64,000 nucleotides of DNA from Janthinobacterium sp. 61 (GCF_002846335.1 NZ_PJMQ01000001.1:5890001-5954000), one strand, 5' to 3'; positions 7,121 through 16,365 are shown, numbered from the stretch's first letter. Numbers and translations are program-made. Notes: a model not told the origin generated them from the sequence alone.

Positions 7121-8278
7121 TTAGCTCTCATTTGCCCAAAGCTTCGCTCCGATGTCACTATGCCTCAATGTGGCATATCGTTTCAAGGTGCTCAACTCAA
7201 TATGTCCAGAAATTTTGCTAATTTCAATATCAGTAAGATTTGTATTGACAAAATACCAACTTACAGCGCAGTGTCTCAGATCATGAATTTTGAAGTTGGT
7301 GACTTTTCCATTTTTGCAAATCACCTTGAATCTGCCAGAAAGGACGGAGCTACTAGCCCAATAATTCCCAAAGACCAAAGATTGGCCTGGCTTCTTCAAC
7401 TTCATGAGCCGGTCTTTAATGAAGTGGTAAAACTCTGGTCTAAGTGGAACCTTCCTATCTTCTGCATTCTTCTTGTCAGCGATTTTAGTATTTTCTTTTG
7501 GAACGAAGATGTATGAATGGCTTGGGTCTTTACCATTTAAGTGAATTTCATCCCACCTAAGAAGAAGGCTTTCTCCAGCACGCATACACGAATAGTATTG
7601 CCACAGAAGAAGACACTTCCATTCTTCTTGCTTGACATACATTTTATCTGTTGCATCCAACAATCTATCCAACTCACCAGCTTCCAGAATCCTGTCGCGT
7701 GGAATCCATGCTTTAGGTGGGGAATTCTCATCAAAAGGCTTACGGTCAAATGTATAGTCATGATGCTTGGCATGCCACATCAATGATGTCTTGATGGCGT
7801 AATAGAGCTTTCTGATAGTGCTTTCGCTGTATGTTTTTTGCACCAACTGACCAGTCTTCTCATCTACCACTTTACGGCCATCGTACAGAGGATGAGACTT
7901 CTTTTTAGTTGCTTGATCTGGAACCTTCTGTTCCAGCTTGGTCTTAAGATAAAGTGCGAAAGTGCCTGCCTTGAAGTTGCCAAGTGGCACACTTCCAATC
8001 TCAAGTTTGAGCTTTTGAAGGTCATAACGTTTGCCATCTGCGACAGTGTTATGCTTTAGATACTCAGTGAAAATCTGAGCTAAGGTGAGCTTTTTGATTT
8101 TGGTGATGTCGACGGACTCACCACGGTCAATCTTGGACTTGACGTCACGAATGAATTTTTCAGCTTCTTTTTTGGTTTTGCAAGTCTTGCTAACAGCAAC
8201 GCCAGCTTCGCGCACTCGCACCAAGAACGAGACATCCCCATTCACACCAACTCGTTCAGTGATCAACTTACCTGCCAT
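7121..8278 (-). CDS. int: Tyrosine recombinase (phage-type integrase) of the element
   Basis: 385 residues. The N-terminal arm-binding and SAM-like core-binding parts are followed by the catalytic domain. Catalytic motifs are visible: Arg in CMRAGESLLLRWDEI, HDLRHCAVSW (His-x-x-Arg), GHIELSTLKRYATL with the second His and the Tyr nucleophile. I chose ATG 8278 because AGGAGAGGCTAGG precedes it; a longer start at 8332 would run through the repeat cluster at 8301-8330. It catalyses site-specific integration and excision at the tRNA-Arg site next to it, and reads inward from that end as usual for such elements. Confidence 0.9.
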   Translation of the reverse strand: MAGKLITERVGVNGDVSFLVRVREAGVAVSKTCKTKKEAEKFIRDVKSKIDRGESVDITKIKKLTLAQIFTEYLKHNTVADGKRYDLQKLKLEIGSVPLGNFKAGTFALYLKTKLEQKVPDQATKKKSHPLYDGRKVVDEKTGQLVQKTYSESTIRKLYYAIKTSLMWHAKHHDYTFDRKPFDENSPPKAWIPRDRILEAGELDRLLDATDKMYVKQEEWKCLLLWQYYSCMRAGESLLLRWDEIHLNGKDPSHSYIFVPKENTKIADKKNAEDRKVPLRPEFYHFIKDRLMKLKKPGQSLVFGNYWASSSVLSGRFKVICKNGKVTNFKIHDLRHCAVSWYFVNTNLTDIEISKISGHIELSTLKRYATLRHSDIGAKLWANES

Positions 8279-8300
8279 CCTAGCCTCTCCTATGTACGGT

Positions 8301-8330
8301 CCAAGTTGGAACTTGGAACAAATTTGGAAC
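8301..8330. repeat. Palindrome and TTGGAAC iterons upstream of int
   Basis: TTGGAAC occurs three times (8306-8312, 8313-8319, 8324-8330), and CCAAGTT-GG-AACTTGG (8301-8316) is a perfect palindrome that overlaps the first two copies. The block lies between the integrase start and the attachment site, where arm-type sites or binding sites of an excisionase or repressor are expected. Confidence 0.6.
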
Positions 8331-8405
8331 ATTTTGGCTAGAATAGCGTACCTACCTCATATAAGTATATGTAATTAAAGAGATTTTTTTGCTTATTAGT
8401 GTTCC

Positions 8406-8449
8406 CTCCTAAGACTTAAATGCAGGTTCGATTCCTGCTGGCGACACCA
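8406..8449 (+). other. Attachment site: 3' fragment of tRNA-Arg(CCU)
   Basis: The bases read as the 3' part of a tRNA: anticodon loop CTCCTAA (8406-8412) with anticodon CCT, 3' anticodon stem GACTT, T arm GCAGG-TTCGATT-CCTGC (8422-8438), acceptor strand TGGCGAC (8439-8445), discriminator A and CCA (8447-8449). The bases just upstream do not pair with GACTT and no 5' half of a tRNA precedes, so this is not an intact tRNA gene. The identity breaks at the anticodon loop, a common crossover point for tyrosine recombinases. Confidence 0.8.
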
Positions 8450-8620
8450 CATTCCACGCAGCGCGCGTCGGCGGCCCGAGTCCCTGCGGGCGAAAGTTAC
8501 TGGTCGATGGCGATTGAAGTCCGAGTTATCGGTACAATGCGTGCTTCATTCATCTAATCGGCGGCTGTTTTGTACACCACGCGGTGTGCAGGGAACGGCG
8601 CCCGAGCACTCTTACTCATT

Positions 8621-10513
8621 ATGGCTGTCATTTCTCTTTCATCGGCGCAACTTGCGTTCGGTCACGTCGCGCTGCTCGATCACGCGGAATTTTCACTGGA
8701 AACCACGGAGCGGGTCGGCTTGATCGGTCGCAACGGCACGGGTAAATCGTCGCTCTTGAAGGTTATTTCGGGCAAGTTCAAGCTCGATGACGGCTTGTTG
8801 GTGATGCAGCAAGGCATCAAGATCGCCTATGTGGAGCAGGAGCCGCAATTCGACCCGGACATGTCCGTGTTCGACGCCGTCGCCTCCGGCATGGGCGAAT
8901 CGCAGGCCTGGCTGAAGGAATATGACGCATTGACGGGCCAGTTTGGCCAAGGCAATGACGACGAATTGATGGAGCGCATGCACGACATCCAGGTGAAACT
9001 CGATGCGGCCGATGCATGGAGCTTGCCGAACAAGGTGGAAACCGTGCTCGACCGTTTGAACCTGACGGGCGACATGCTGATGAAAACCCTGTCGGGCGGG
9101 ATGCAAAAGCGCGTGGCGCTGGCGCGCGCGCTGGTGTCGGCGCCCGATGTGCTGTTGCTCGATGAGCCCACCAACCATCTGGACTTCAGTTCCATCCTGT
9201 GGCTGGAAGGCTTGCTGCGCGACTTCAAGGGCAGCGTACTGTTCATTACCCATGACCGCTCCTTCCTCGACAACGTTGCCACGCGCATTATCGAGCTCGA
9301 CCGCGGCCGTTTGCTGTCGTATCCGGGCAACTTCACGGCTTACCAGACGCGCAAGGCGGAGCAGCTGGAAATCGAAGAAGTGGAAAACGCCAAGTTCGAC
9401 AAGTTCCTGGCGCAGGAAGAAGTGTGGATACGCAAGGGCGTCAAGGCGCGACGCGTGCGTGACGAAGGCCGCGTGCGCCGCCTGGAAGCGCTGCGCCTGA
9501 CGCGCAATGCGCGCCGTGACCAGCAGGGCCAGGTAAAACTGGACGTGTCGGCAGGCGAACGCTCGGGCAAGATCGTGGCGGACCTGGAAAACGTCTCGAA
9601 GATCTACGGCGACAAGGTCATTGTCAAGGATTTCAGCGCCACCATCTTGCGCGGCGACAAGGTCGGCCTGATCGGCGCCAACGGCGCCGGCAAGACCACC
9701 TTGCTGAAGATGATCCTGGGCCAGGAAGAGTCGGACACGGGCACTATTCGCCTGGGTACCAAGCTGCAAGTGGCGTATTTCGACCAGATGCGTACGCAGC
9801 TGAACGAAGAAGCGAACTTGATGGAAACTATCGCGCCGGGCAGCGACTGGGTCGAGATCAATGGCCAGCGCCGTCACGTGATGACCTATTTGAACGACTT
9901 CCTGTTTGCGCCGGAACGCGCCCGTTCGCCCGTCAAGTCGCTATCCGGTGGCGAGCGCAACCGTTTGCTGCTGGCGCGCCTGTTCGCCAAGCCGGCCAAC
10001 GTTCTGGTGCTCGATGAACCGACCAATGACCTGGATATCGATACCCTGGAATTGCTGGAAGAGTTGCTGGAAGAGTACACGGGCACCGTCTTCCTGGTCA
10101 GCCATGACCGCACTTTCCTCGACAACGTGGTCACGCAGGTGATCGTCGCCGAAGGCGAGGGCAAGTGGCGTGAATTCGTCGGCGGCTACACGGACTGGGA
10201 GCGCGTGCGCACCTTGCCGATCGCCACGGCGCCAGCCAGCAAGCCGGCCGTGAAGGTCGAGGCTGCCGCACCGGCCGCCAAGCAGAAAAAGCTCAGCTAC
10301 AAGGAACAGCGCGAGCTGGAAGAATTGCCCAAGCTGATTGCCAAGCTGGAAGACGAGCAATCGGTGCTGGCCGCCGAGCTGTCGCATCCGGACTTCTACA
10401 AGAAGACGCCAGCCGAAGGCAAGCGCTTGAACGCCCGCGTGGCCGAAATCGAAGGCGAATTGCTGGAAGCGTTGGAAAAATGGGAGCAGATCGAGGCGCG
10501 CGCCAACGGTTGA
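8621..10513 (+). CDS. uup: ABC-F ATPase Uup
   Basis: 630 residues from ATG 8621 (MAVISLSSAQLAFGHVALL); longer starts run into non-conserved sequence. Two ABC ATPase domains are in tandem, each with a P-loop (GRNGTGKSSLLK; GANGAGKTTLLK), a signature (LSGGMQKRVALARAL; LSGGERNRLLLARL) and Walker B (VLLLDEPTNHLD; VLVLDEPTNDLD). No membrane segments are present. The C-terminal basic coiled coil after about residue 555 is the mark of Uup rather than EttA. Uup proteins act at the ribosome and influence transposon excision and branched DNA. It is the first core gene after the attachment site. Confidence 0.92.
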   Translation: MAVISLSSAQLAFGHVALLDHAEFSLETTERVGLIGRNGTGKSSLLKVISGKFKLDDGLLVMQQGIKIAYVEQEPQFDPDMSVFDAVASGMGESQAWLKEYDALTGQFGQGNDDELMERMHDIQVKLDAADAWSLPNKVETVLDRLNLTGDMLMKTLSGGMQKRVALARALVSAPDVLLLDEPTNHLDFSSILWLEGLLRDFKGSVLFITHDRSFLDNVATRIIELDRGRLLSYPGNFTAYQTRKAEQLEIEEVENAKFDKFLAQEEVWIRKGVKARRVRDEGRVRRLEALRLTRNARRDQQGQVKLDVSAGERSGKIVADLENVSKIYGDKVIVKDFSATILRGDKVGLIGANGAGKTTLLKMILGQEESDTGTIRLGTKLQVAYFDQMRTQLNEEANLMETIAPGSDWVEINGQRRHVMTYLNDFLFAPERARSPVKSLSGGERNRLLLARLFAKPANVLVLDEPTNDLDIDTLELLEELLEEYTGTVFLVSHDRTFLDNVVTQVIVAEGEGKWREFVGGYTDWERVRTLPIATAPASKPAVKVEAAAPAAKQKKLSYKEQRELEELPKLIAKLEDEQSVLAAELSHPDFYKKTPAEGKRLNARVAEIEGELLEALEKWEQIEARANG

Positions 10514-10576
10514 TGCTTTTTTGTATACCTTGTTGTAATTAAGCCAGGATATTTGCCACGGCAACGATACGGCTTG

Positions 10577-10596
10577 ATATAATTATATAATTATAT
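10577..10596. repeat. 20-bp perfect AT palindrome
   Basis: The bases ATATAATTAT-ATAATTATAT form a perfect 20-bp palindrome made only of A and T, within a GC-rich region, 80 bases before the CAAX protease gene. It could be a regulator-binding site for the eps locus or an AT-rich promoter part. No GC-rich terminator is seen after uup. Confidence 0.5.
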
Positions 10597-10676
10597 TTAT
10601 TACATCGGGGTATGCATGTTTGTCATGAAAAACACGCGCTCCGGACCATCGCGTCCGGCGCGTGGCTCCACCTCCG

Positions 10677-11351
10677 ATGCGCGGCAAGATGTTTGACCGC
10701 GCCGCCTTGCCCCGGGTAGCGCCATTCCTGGCCTATCTCTCCTTCATTTTCATTGCCGACATGCTCGGTCGACTGGGCGTTGCCGCGCAGGATTTGCGCT
10801 GGCTGTATGCCGTCAAGATCGGCGTCGTGCTGGGCATGTTGTTGTACTGGCGCCGCAGTTATTCGGAATTGATGTGGACGCCGCTGGGCGCGCGTGCCAT
10901 TCTCGGGGCGCTGGTCGCGGGTGTTGTTGTTTTTCTGTTGTGGATCAATCTCGACGCCCACTGGATGCGCATTGGCAATCCCGATGGCTACGATCCGCGC
11001 AACGATGGCCGTATCGAGTGGAGCCTGGTGCTGCTGCGTATCGCCGGTGCCGCGCTGGTGGTGCCCGTGATGGAGGAGTTGTTCTGGCGCTCCTTCCTGT
11101 TGCGCTGGATCGACAAGCAGGATTTTTTGCGGGCTGATCCCCGCCTCGCCAGCGCCAAGGCCTTCGTCATCAGCGTGTTGCTGTTTGGCTTTGAACATAA
11201 TTTATGGCTGGCCGGCATCGTGGCCGGTGCTGCATATAGTTTGTTGTACATGCGTAGCCAGTCCCTGTGGTCGCCTATCCTCGCGCATGGCGTGACGAAC
11301 GGCGTGCTGGGGCTCTGGATTATTTCTGGTGGGCATTGGATTTACTGGTAG
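10677..11351 (+). CDS. Exosortase-associated CAAX/CPBP-type membrane protease
   Basis: About 224 residues, with roughly six hydrophobic segments. The three CPBP motifs are visible: EELFWR (Glu133, Glu134, Arg138), FGFEH (His174) and HGVTN (His204, Asn208). Proteins of this subfamily (TIGR03008-type) occur next to exosortase/eps loci; their substrate is not known, though a role in maturation of locus proteins is likely. ATG 10677 is chosen; GTG 10662 and ATG 10689 are possible. It is followed within 41 bases by epsL and reads in the same direction, so it heads the eps cluster. Confidence 0.85.
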   Translation: MRGKMFDRAALPRVAPFLAYLSFIFIADMLGRLGVAAQDLRWLYAVKIGVVLGMLLYWRRSYSELMWTPLGARAILGALVAGVVVFLLWINLDAHWMRIGNPDGYDPRNDGRIEWSLVLLRIAGAALVVPVMEELFWRSFLLRWIDKQDFLRADPRLASAKAFVISVLLFGFEHNLWLAGIVAGAAYSLLYMRSQSLWSPILAHGVTNGVLGLWIISGGHWIYW

Positions 11352-11391
11352 TATTGCCTATCAACTGTGTGATCTTTCGAAGATAAAATCC

Positions 11392-12630
11392 ATGTTGAAT
11401 TCCTTGCGTAAAAAAGCCGTTGCCGTTGCCATCTCGGCAAGCCCATGCCTGCACGGCGCAATCTTTCTGGCCAGCACCTTTGCCAGTGGCGCCGCGCTGG
11501 CCGATATCAGCGACACTATCAAGCCTTTCGTTGCCGCGACGTACTCGTACGATGACAACCTGATGCGCTTGCCGGATGTGGTGCCGGGTTTTTCCGGCCC
11601 CCGCTCGGACACGTCGAAGATGCTGCAGGCGGGCTTCCTGTTCAACCGTCCCATCGGCCGCCAGATACTGACGGGCCAGGCCAAGTGGTCGAAGGTGAGC
11701 TTCAACCGCTTCAGCCAGTTCGACTACGATGGCAAGGATTACCTGGCCGACCTGGAGTGGCACATCGCCAACCACCTCGAAGGCCATGTGGGCGCCAGTT
11801 ATTCGCAGAGCCTGACGCCGTTCAACGATTTTCAGAGCACTTTGCGCAATTTGCGCACGGAGCGCCAAGAATACCTGAATGGCGCCTGGCGCTTCCACCC
11901 CAGCTGGCGCGTGCGCGGCGGCCTGTCGCGCAACCGTTATTCGTACGACTTGCCCTCGCAGGCTTTTTCCAACTGGACGGAAGACGCGACGGAATTTGGC
12001 GTCGACTACCTGGCGCCCAGCAATAGCCGCATCGGCCTGCAGTTACGTCACTTGAACGGCAACTATCCGAACCGCAATGCGTTCGATACCAGCATTTACG
12101 GTAATGGCTATACCCAGGACGAGATCAAGGCAAACGTGTATTGGGAGCTCAGCGGCATCACGCAGATGGAGTTTCTGGGCGGCTGGGTGCGCCACCGTAA
12201 CAGCTTGCTGTCCGGGCACGATGCCAGCGGCACGAATGGCCGGCTGAGCGTGTACTGGAAGCCTTTGGGCAAGGTCAATTTCACGGGCGTCGTCTGGCGC
12301 GAATTTGGTTCGGTCGACAATTCGCTGGTAACGAGCAGCCTGAACACTGGCGCCAGCGTGGGCACCACGTGGGCGGCCACGTCGAAGGTGAGCGTCGATG
12401 CGCAGCTGCGCCAGGAACGGCGCGATTTCTCTGCCGTCAGCGGCCTGGTGCTGCCTGGTGACGGCCGCGACACCACCCGTACCGCCTCGCTTGGCGCCAC
12501 GTATGCGCCACATCCGAAAGTCCAGCTTGGCGTACGCCTGTTCCACGAGCGGCGCGATGGCGTCGCCATCGTCGATAGCGGCGGCTATCGTGCCAAGGGT
12601 ATTTCCTTCAATGGCAGCGTACAGTTTTAA
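11392..12630 (+). CDS. epsL: EpsL, outer-membrane beta-barrel of the eps system
   Basis: 412 residues from ATG 11392, with a signal peptide ending near ASGAALA. The mature part is rich in alternating aromatic/polar strands and ends in SFNGSVQF, a C-terminal Phe typical of outer-membrane barrels. It matches the EpsL family of XrtB/PEP-CTERM polysaccharide loci (TIGR03014-type), thought to assist passage or anchoring of the polymer at the outer membrane. It is followed 8 bases later by epsB. Confidence 0.85.
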   Translation: MLNSLRKKAVAVAISASPCLHGAIFLASTFASGAALADISDTIKPFVAATYSYDDNLMRLPDVVPGFSGPRSDTSKMLQAGFLFNRPIGRQILTGQAKWSKVSFNRFSQFDYDGKDYLADLEWHIANHLEGHVGASYSQSLTPFNDFQSTLRNLRTERQEYLNGAWRFHPSWRVRGGLSRNRYSYDLPSQAFSNWTEDATEFGVDYLAPSNSRIGLQLRHLNGNYPNRNAFDTSIYGNGYTQDEIKANVYWELSGITQMEFLGGWVRHRNSLLSGHDASGTNGRLSVYWKPLGKVNFTGVVWREFGSVDNSLVTSSLNTGASVGTTWAATSKVSVDAQLRQERRDFSAVSGLVLPGDGRDTTRTASLGATYAPHPKVQLGVRLFHERRDGVAIVDSGGYRAKGISFNGSVQF

Positions 12631-12638
12631 AGATCAAC

Positions 12639-14021
12639 ATGACTGTCAATGATATACCTCTGATCTCGTTTTTTCAGCGCGTCCTCGATCCGATGATCAT
12701 CATGGGCCTGCTGTATCTGCTGACGCTCATGTCCGGCGCGCCGTTTACCGGCTATACGCTGGTGTTGATGATACTCGCCGTCTTCATTGCGTCGACGGTG
12801 TTCCATCACGTCGATCCTTACCGTACCTGGCGCAGCGGGCGCATGTTGGCCTATGCGCGCGATATTCTGGTGGCCTGGACGATCACCGCGCTCATTCTGA
12901 CCTTCCTCGGCTCGGCCACGGGCCTCACTTATCACTTTGATACGCAGGTGGTACTGGCCTGGTTTATCCTCACGCCATTTGTGTTGCTGGCAGGGCACTT
13001 GGCGGGGCGCAAGTTCAGCCTGCGTCCTGATGGTGAAAGCGAAGTGCGCTCGGTGGTCATTATCGGAGCCAATGACGCCAGCCTGAAGTTTGCCACCATC
13101 ATCGAGCGCAATCCGAATCTCTTCATGAGCGTGCGCGGCTTTTTCGACGATCGAACGGATGACCGATGGCCTGAGAGGATGCGCGAGCCCATGCTGGGTA
13201 AAATGAGTGATATAGCCGCCTATGTGCGCGAACATAATATCAAGATGATATTCATCAGCCAGCCGATTTCGGCCCAGCCGCGCATCCGCAAGATGCTCGA
13301 TGAGCTCGAAGATACGACGGCGTCCGTGTACTTCTTGCCCGATATTTATATTTTCGATCTGATGCAGGCGCGTTTCGACAACGTGGGCGGCATGCCCGTG
13401 ATCGCCATCCGCGAATCGCCGTTCACGGGCTTTAACAGCATGGTCAAGCGCAGTAGCGATATCGTGCTGGGTCTATTGATCCAGATTATGTTACTGCCCG
13501 TGATGCTGGTCATCGCCATCGCCGTCAAGTTGACTTCGAAGGGGCCCGTGATTTTCCGCCAGCGCCGTTATGGCCTGTATGGCGAGGAGATTATTGTGTA
13601 TAAATTTCGCTCAATGACCGTTAGCGAGGATGGCGACAAGGTGGTGCAGGCCACCAGGAATGACCAGCGCCTGACCCCCATTGGCGCTTTTCTGCGCAAG
13701 AGTTCGCTTGATGAATTGCCGCAGTTTATCAACGTGCTGCAAGGGCGTATGAGTATTGTCGGGCCGCGTCCGCATGCGGTAGCGCACAACGAACAGTACC
13801 GCAAGTTGATCAAAGGCTACATGTTGCGCCACAAAGTCAAACCTGGCATCACTGGATGGGCGCAAGTCAATGGCTTGCGCGGTGAGACGGAGACCCTGGA
13901 CAAAATGGAGGCACGCATTCATTTTGACCTCGATTACTTGCGTAGCTGGTCGTTATGGCTCGATTTGTGGATCATCATGCGGACCGTGAAGGTGGTGCTG
14001 AAACGCGATAATGCACATTGA
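12639..14021 (+). CDS. epsB: Undecaprenyl-phosphate sugar phosphotransferase EpsB
   Basis: 460 residues: four N-terminal membrane segments (about 10-115), a Rossmann-like CoA-binding domain (about 135-255) and the C-terminal bacterial sugar transferase domain that starts KRSSDIVLGL and contains IVYKFRSM, RKSSLDELPQFINVL, SIVGPRPHA and KPGITGWAQVNG. It transfers a sugar-1-phosphate, probably glucose-1-phosphate, to undecaprenyl phosphate, which starts each repeat unit on the cytoplasmic side. The ATG lies 8 bases after epsL. The sugar specificity cannot be read from sequence. Confidence 0.93.
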   Translation: MTVNDIPLISFFQRVLDPMIIMGLLYLLTLMSGAPFTGYTLVLMILAVFIASTVFHHVDPYRTWRSGRMLAYARDILVAWTITALILTFLGSATGLTYHFDTQVVLAWFILTPFVLLAGHLAGRKFSLRPDGESEVRSVVIIGANDASLKFATIIERNPNLFMSVRGFFDDRTDDRWPERMREPMLGKMSDIAAYVREHNIKMIFISQPISAQPRIRKMLDELEDTTASVYFLPDIYIFDLMQARFDNVGGMPVIAIRESPFTGFNSMVKRSSDIVLGLLIQIMLLPVMLVIAIAVKLTSKGPVIFRQRRYGLYGEEIIVYKFRSMTVSEDGDKVVQATRNDQRLTPIGAFLRKSSLDELPQFINVLQGRMSIVGPRPHAVAHNEQYRKLIKGYMLRHKVKPGITGWAQVNGLRGETETLDKMEARIHFDLDYLRSWSLWLDLWIIMRTVKVVLKRDNAH

Positions 14022-14529
14022 CAGGCAGGCGGAGGGGGAGGGATTTATTTTGCGCTCAGTCAATACGCGATAAAATATGCGCACACAGGTCATCCTCGGG
14101 ATTACCTGTAGCCCCCGCCTCTGACCTAGTGCCTATGCCTGTTATGGGTTCGCGTCTTGTGCCGACCCTTCCTTGCCTGCATCCACTGCAGGCTACCCGC
14201 GTATCAGCTGCGTCTGAGCAAGATCTATTGCGTACACAGAAGGCTATTGCTTAAAAATATTGCACTTTGGGAAGTGGTCCATTCGGGGGAACTTTGTCGA
14301 CAAGTCGACACCAGAAACAGTTGTATTAAAACCTTCTTCGTAGATTTTTAAGCAAATGATTTCCCATTTCCTTGTATTTTGTGTATGATATTTTATTATA
14401 TTGATAATTGTTTGCATCAGATCACTAATTTCTGAAGATGCGTGTTGTTTTAGGCAATGCTCCATGTCGGTAGGATATTGCTTTTTGGTAATTAATTGCG
14501 TTTTTGGAAGCTAAATCGAAGGAGTAATT
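14022..14529. other. 508-bp gap upstream of epsD
   Basis: No convincing gene. The first 230 bases are GC-rich; the rest (about 14300-14520) is AT-rich. A GTCGAC-AA-GTCGAC motif lies near 14297-14310. A sigma-54 type site was looked for and none with correct spacing was found. The gap probably carries a separate promoter for epsD onward and leader sequence. Confidence 0.4.
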
Positions 14530-15522
14530 TTGAATCATTTTCACAACTCTGGTTTGACACTCCGCAGATCAGTCGCCAATACGCGATGGTCGGGTGTTGC
14601 ATTGGTCCTATTGGTCGCTGTCGGATTGTCTGCCTGTGGCGGCAAGGAAAAAAGAGTCGGCCAAGCATTGGCGAGCGTCAATGGTGAGGAAATTACGGTA
14701 TTGCAACTGAATGACGAGTTGCAGCATGCCAATGTACCCGCAGTTCAGCAAGAGACGGCCAGCAAGCAATTGCTGGAGTCGTTGATCGACCGCCAGTTAT
14801 TACAAAATGAGGCCGTCAAAGACAAAATCGACCGTGACCCCAAAGTGGTACAAGCAATTGAGCGTGCCAAGGCCTTGATCATTGCCCAGGCCTACATGCA
14901 AAAACGCATCGGTGCGATTGCCAAGCCGACAGCGGCCGAGGTGGAAGAGTACTTTAACAAGAATCCGCAGTACTTTAGCCAGCGCAAGCAGTTTGATATG
15001 CGTCAACTGCTCATCGCCACGGCGGACATGAATGATGATCTGAAGGCGGCGATGGATCGTGCGAAGTCGCTGGAAGAAGTGGCGGCATGGTTGGACGCCC
15101 ATCATGTCAAGTTTGGCCGGATGCAACTGTCGCGTACCAGTGCCGATCTCGCGCCTGAATTGAGCGCCAAGCTGGCATCTATGCCGGCAGGTCAGCTGTT
15201 CATCGTCCGCGAAGGTGAGCGTACCTTATTGATTTCCCTGGCCGATATCAAGGATAGCCCGGTGGTGCTGGCGCAAGCGACGCCGCAGATCGAACAATTC
15301 CTCTTCAATAAGAAGAACAAGGATGCCGCGCAAGCCGAGCTGAAACGCTTGCGCGCCAGCGCCAAGATCGAATACCTGAACAAGACCGAGAAGTCAGCAT
15401 CCGCATCCGCATCCGCGGCAGGCGTTTCAGTGCCGGTGCCGGCACCGCCCGTCGCTGCACCACCGGCGCCGTCGGCTGATAATGGCGAGGTGAATGCGCG
15501 CGCCGGGCTTGGTTTGAAGTAA
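14530..15522 (+). CDS. epsD: EpsD, SurA/PpiC-like peptidyl-prolyl isomerase lipoprotein
   Basis: 330 residues from TTG 14530, set by an AAGGAG site 6 bases upstream. A lipobox LSAC (Cys at about 36) predicts a lipoprotein. A SurA-N-like helical region (VNGEEITVLQLNDELQ, LLESLIDRQLLQNEAV) is followed by a degenerate parvulin-type domain. The C-terminus is a Ser/Ala then Pro/Ala-rich tail, encoded partly by a short GCATCC repeat. EpsD proteins are thought to aid folding of periplasmic parts of the export machine. First gene of the epsDEFG-xrtB-epsI run. Confidence 0.85.
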   Translation: MNHFHNSGLTLRRSVANTRWSGVALVLLVAVGLSACGGKEKRVGQALASVNGEEITVLQLNDELQHANVPAVQQETASKQLLESLIDRQLLQNEAVKDKIDRDPKVVQAIERAKALIIAQAYMQKRIGAIAKPTAAEVEEYFNKNPQYFSQRKQFDMRQLLIATADMNDDLKAAMDRAKSLEEVAAWLDAHHVKFGRMQLSRTSADLAPELSAKLASMPAGQLFIVREGERTLLISLADIKDSPVVLAQATPQIEQFLFNKKNKDAAQAELKRLRASAKIEYLNKTEKSASASASAAGVSVPVPAPPVAAPPAPSADNGEVNARAGLGLK

Positions 15523-15576
15523 GTGCAGGCAGGTATTTTGGGGTACAACAGAGTTTTTAAAAGGATAGAGCAAATC

Positions 15577-16365
15577 ATGAAACGACTTGCAATGTGGATA
15601 GCAGCTGCACTGATGGCCTGCAGCGTTGGTATGGCAGGTGCCGCCGAGGTATTGCTCGGTGCTGGTGATGTGCTGAAGATTTCCGTGTATGGCAGTCCTG
15701 ATCTTGGCCTGGAAACACGTGTCAGCGAGGCCGGTAACATAACATTCCCCCTGGTAGGGGCAGTAGCTGTGGGAGGCTTGTCTGTTGCTGCGGCAGAGAA
15801 AAAGCTTGGCCAGGCGCTCGAAAGTGGCGGTTTTTTACGCAAGGCTCAAGTTAATATCATTGTGACTGCATTGCAGAGCCAGCAAGTGTCCGTGCTGGGT
15901 CAGGTAAATCGGCCTGGTCGCTATCCGATCGAGGGCAAGCGTAGCCTGCTCGATATTCTGGCCATGGCTGGCGGCCAAGGTCCTGACGCCGGAGATGTGG
16001 TTAGCCTGATACGCAAGCGCGCTGACACCACCACCAAAGAGACTGTTGACATCGTCGACATGATGCGCAGTGCAGATCTGGCCCGCGACTTTGACTTGGC
16101 TGGCAACGATATCCTGTATGTCGAACGTGCGCCACGTTTTTATATTTATGGCGAAGTGCAGCGTCCGGGTGCATTCCGCCTGGAGCGCTCGATGACTGTG
16201 TTGCAAGCCCTGTCCGTTGGCGGAGGTTTGACGCAGCGCGGTACGGAGCGTGGCGTGCGCATCAAGCGCCGCGATGCTGCAGGTGTCATGCAAGTGCTCG
16301 ATGCCAAGCATGACGACGTCATCCAGGTCGATGATGTCGTGTATGTCAAAGAAAGCTTGTTTTAA
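15577..16365 (+). CDS. epsE: EpsE, Wza-like polysaccharide export protein
   Basis: 262 residues from ATG 15577 with an AAGGATAG site. A signal sequence is present; the Cys15 in ALMAC could be a lipobox of weak type. The poly-export domain spans about 25-105 (GAGDVLKISVYGSPDL) and two SLBB domains follow (VSVLGQVNRPGRYPI; FYIYGEVQRPGAFRL). By homology it forms the outer-membrane export pore or its periplasmic part. It lies 54 bases after epsD and 60 before epsF. Confidence 0.92.
   Translation: MKRLAMWIAAALMACSVGMAGAAEVLLGAGDVLKISVYGSPDLGLETRVSEAGNITFPLVGAVAVGGLSVAAAEKKLGQALESGGFLRKAQVNIIVTALQSQQVSVLGQVNRPGRYPIEGKRSLLDILAMAGGQGPDAGDVVSLIRKRADTTTKETVDIVDMMRSADLARDFDLAGNDILYVERAPRFYIYGEVQRPGAFRLERSMTVLQALSVGGGLTQRGTERGVRIKRRDAAGVMQVLDAKHDDVIQVDDVVYVKESLF

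Larger units (their letters stand above)
1..8449. mobile_element. Right end of an integrative element inserted in tRNA-Arg(CCU)
   Basis: The stretch from the window start to the tRNA fragment at 8406-8449 has the content and composition of an integrative element. It holds a relaxase-like tail, several orphan genes of lower GC than the core, a Gabija-like defence operon, and a tyrosine recombinase whose start lies next to the tRNA fragment. The core genes uup and the eps locus begin right after the fragment. The left end lies outside the window, so size and conjugative ability cannot be judged. By the usual logic of tRNA integration, the intact tRNA gene should sit at the far left end. Confidence 0.75.

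Noticed and set aside
8400..8449. Intact tRNA gene
   Set aside because: Only the 3' half is present; the bases upstream do not form the D arm or pair in the anticodon stem.
8693..9877. Long minus-strand frame (about 390 codons) across uup
   Set aside because: It is the mirror of a strongly conserved ABC-F gene and has His/Gln/Arg-rich low-quality sequence without any motif.
14018..14254. Small frame after epsB
   Set aside because: No similarity, no ribosome site, and composition unlike the neighbours.
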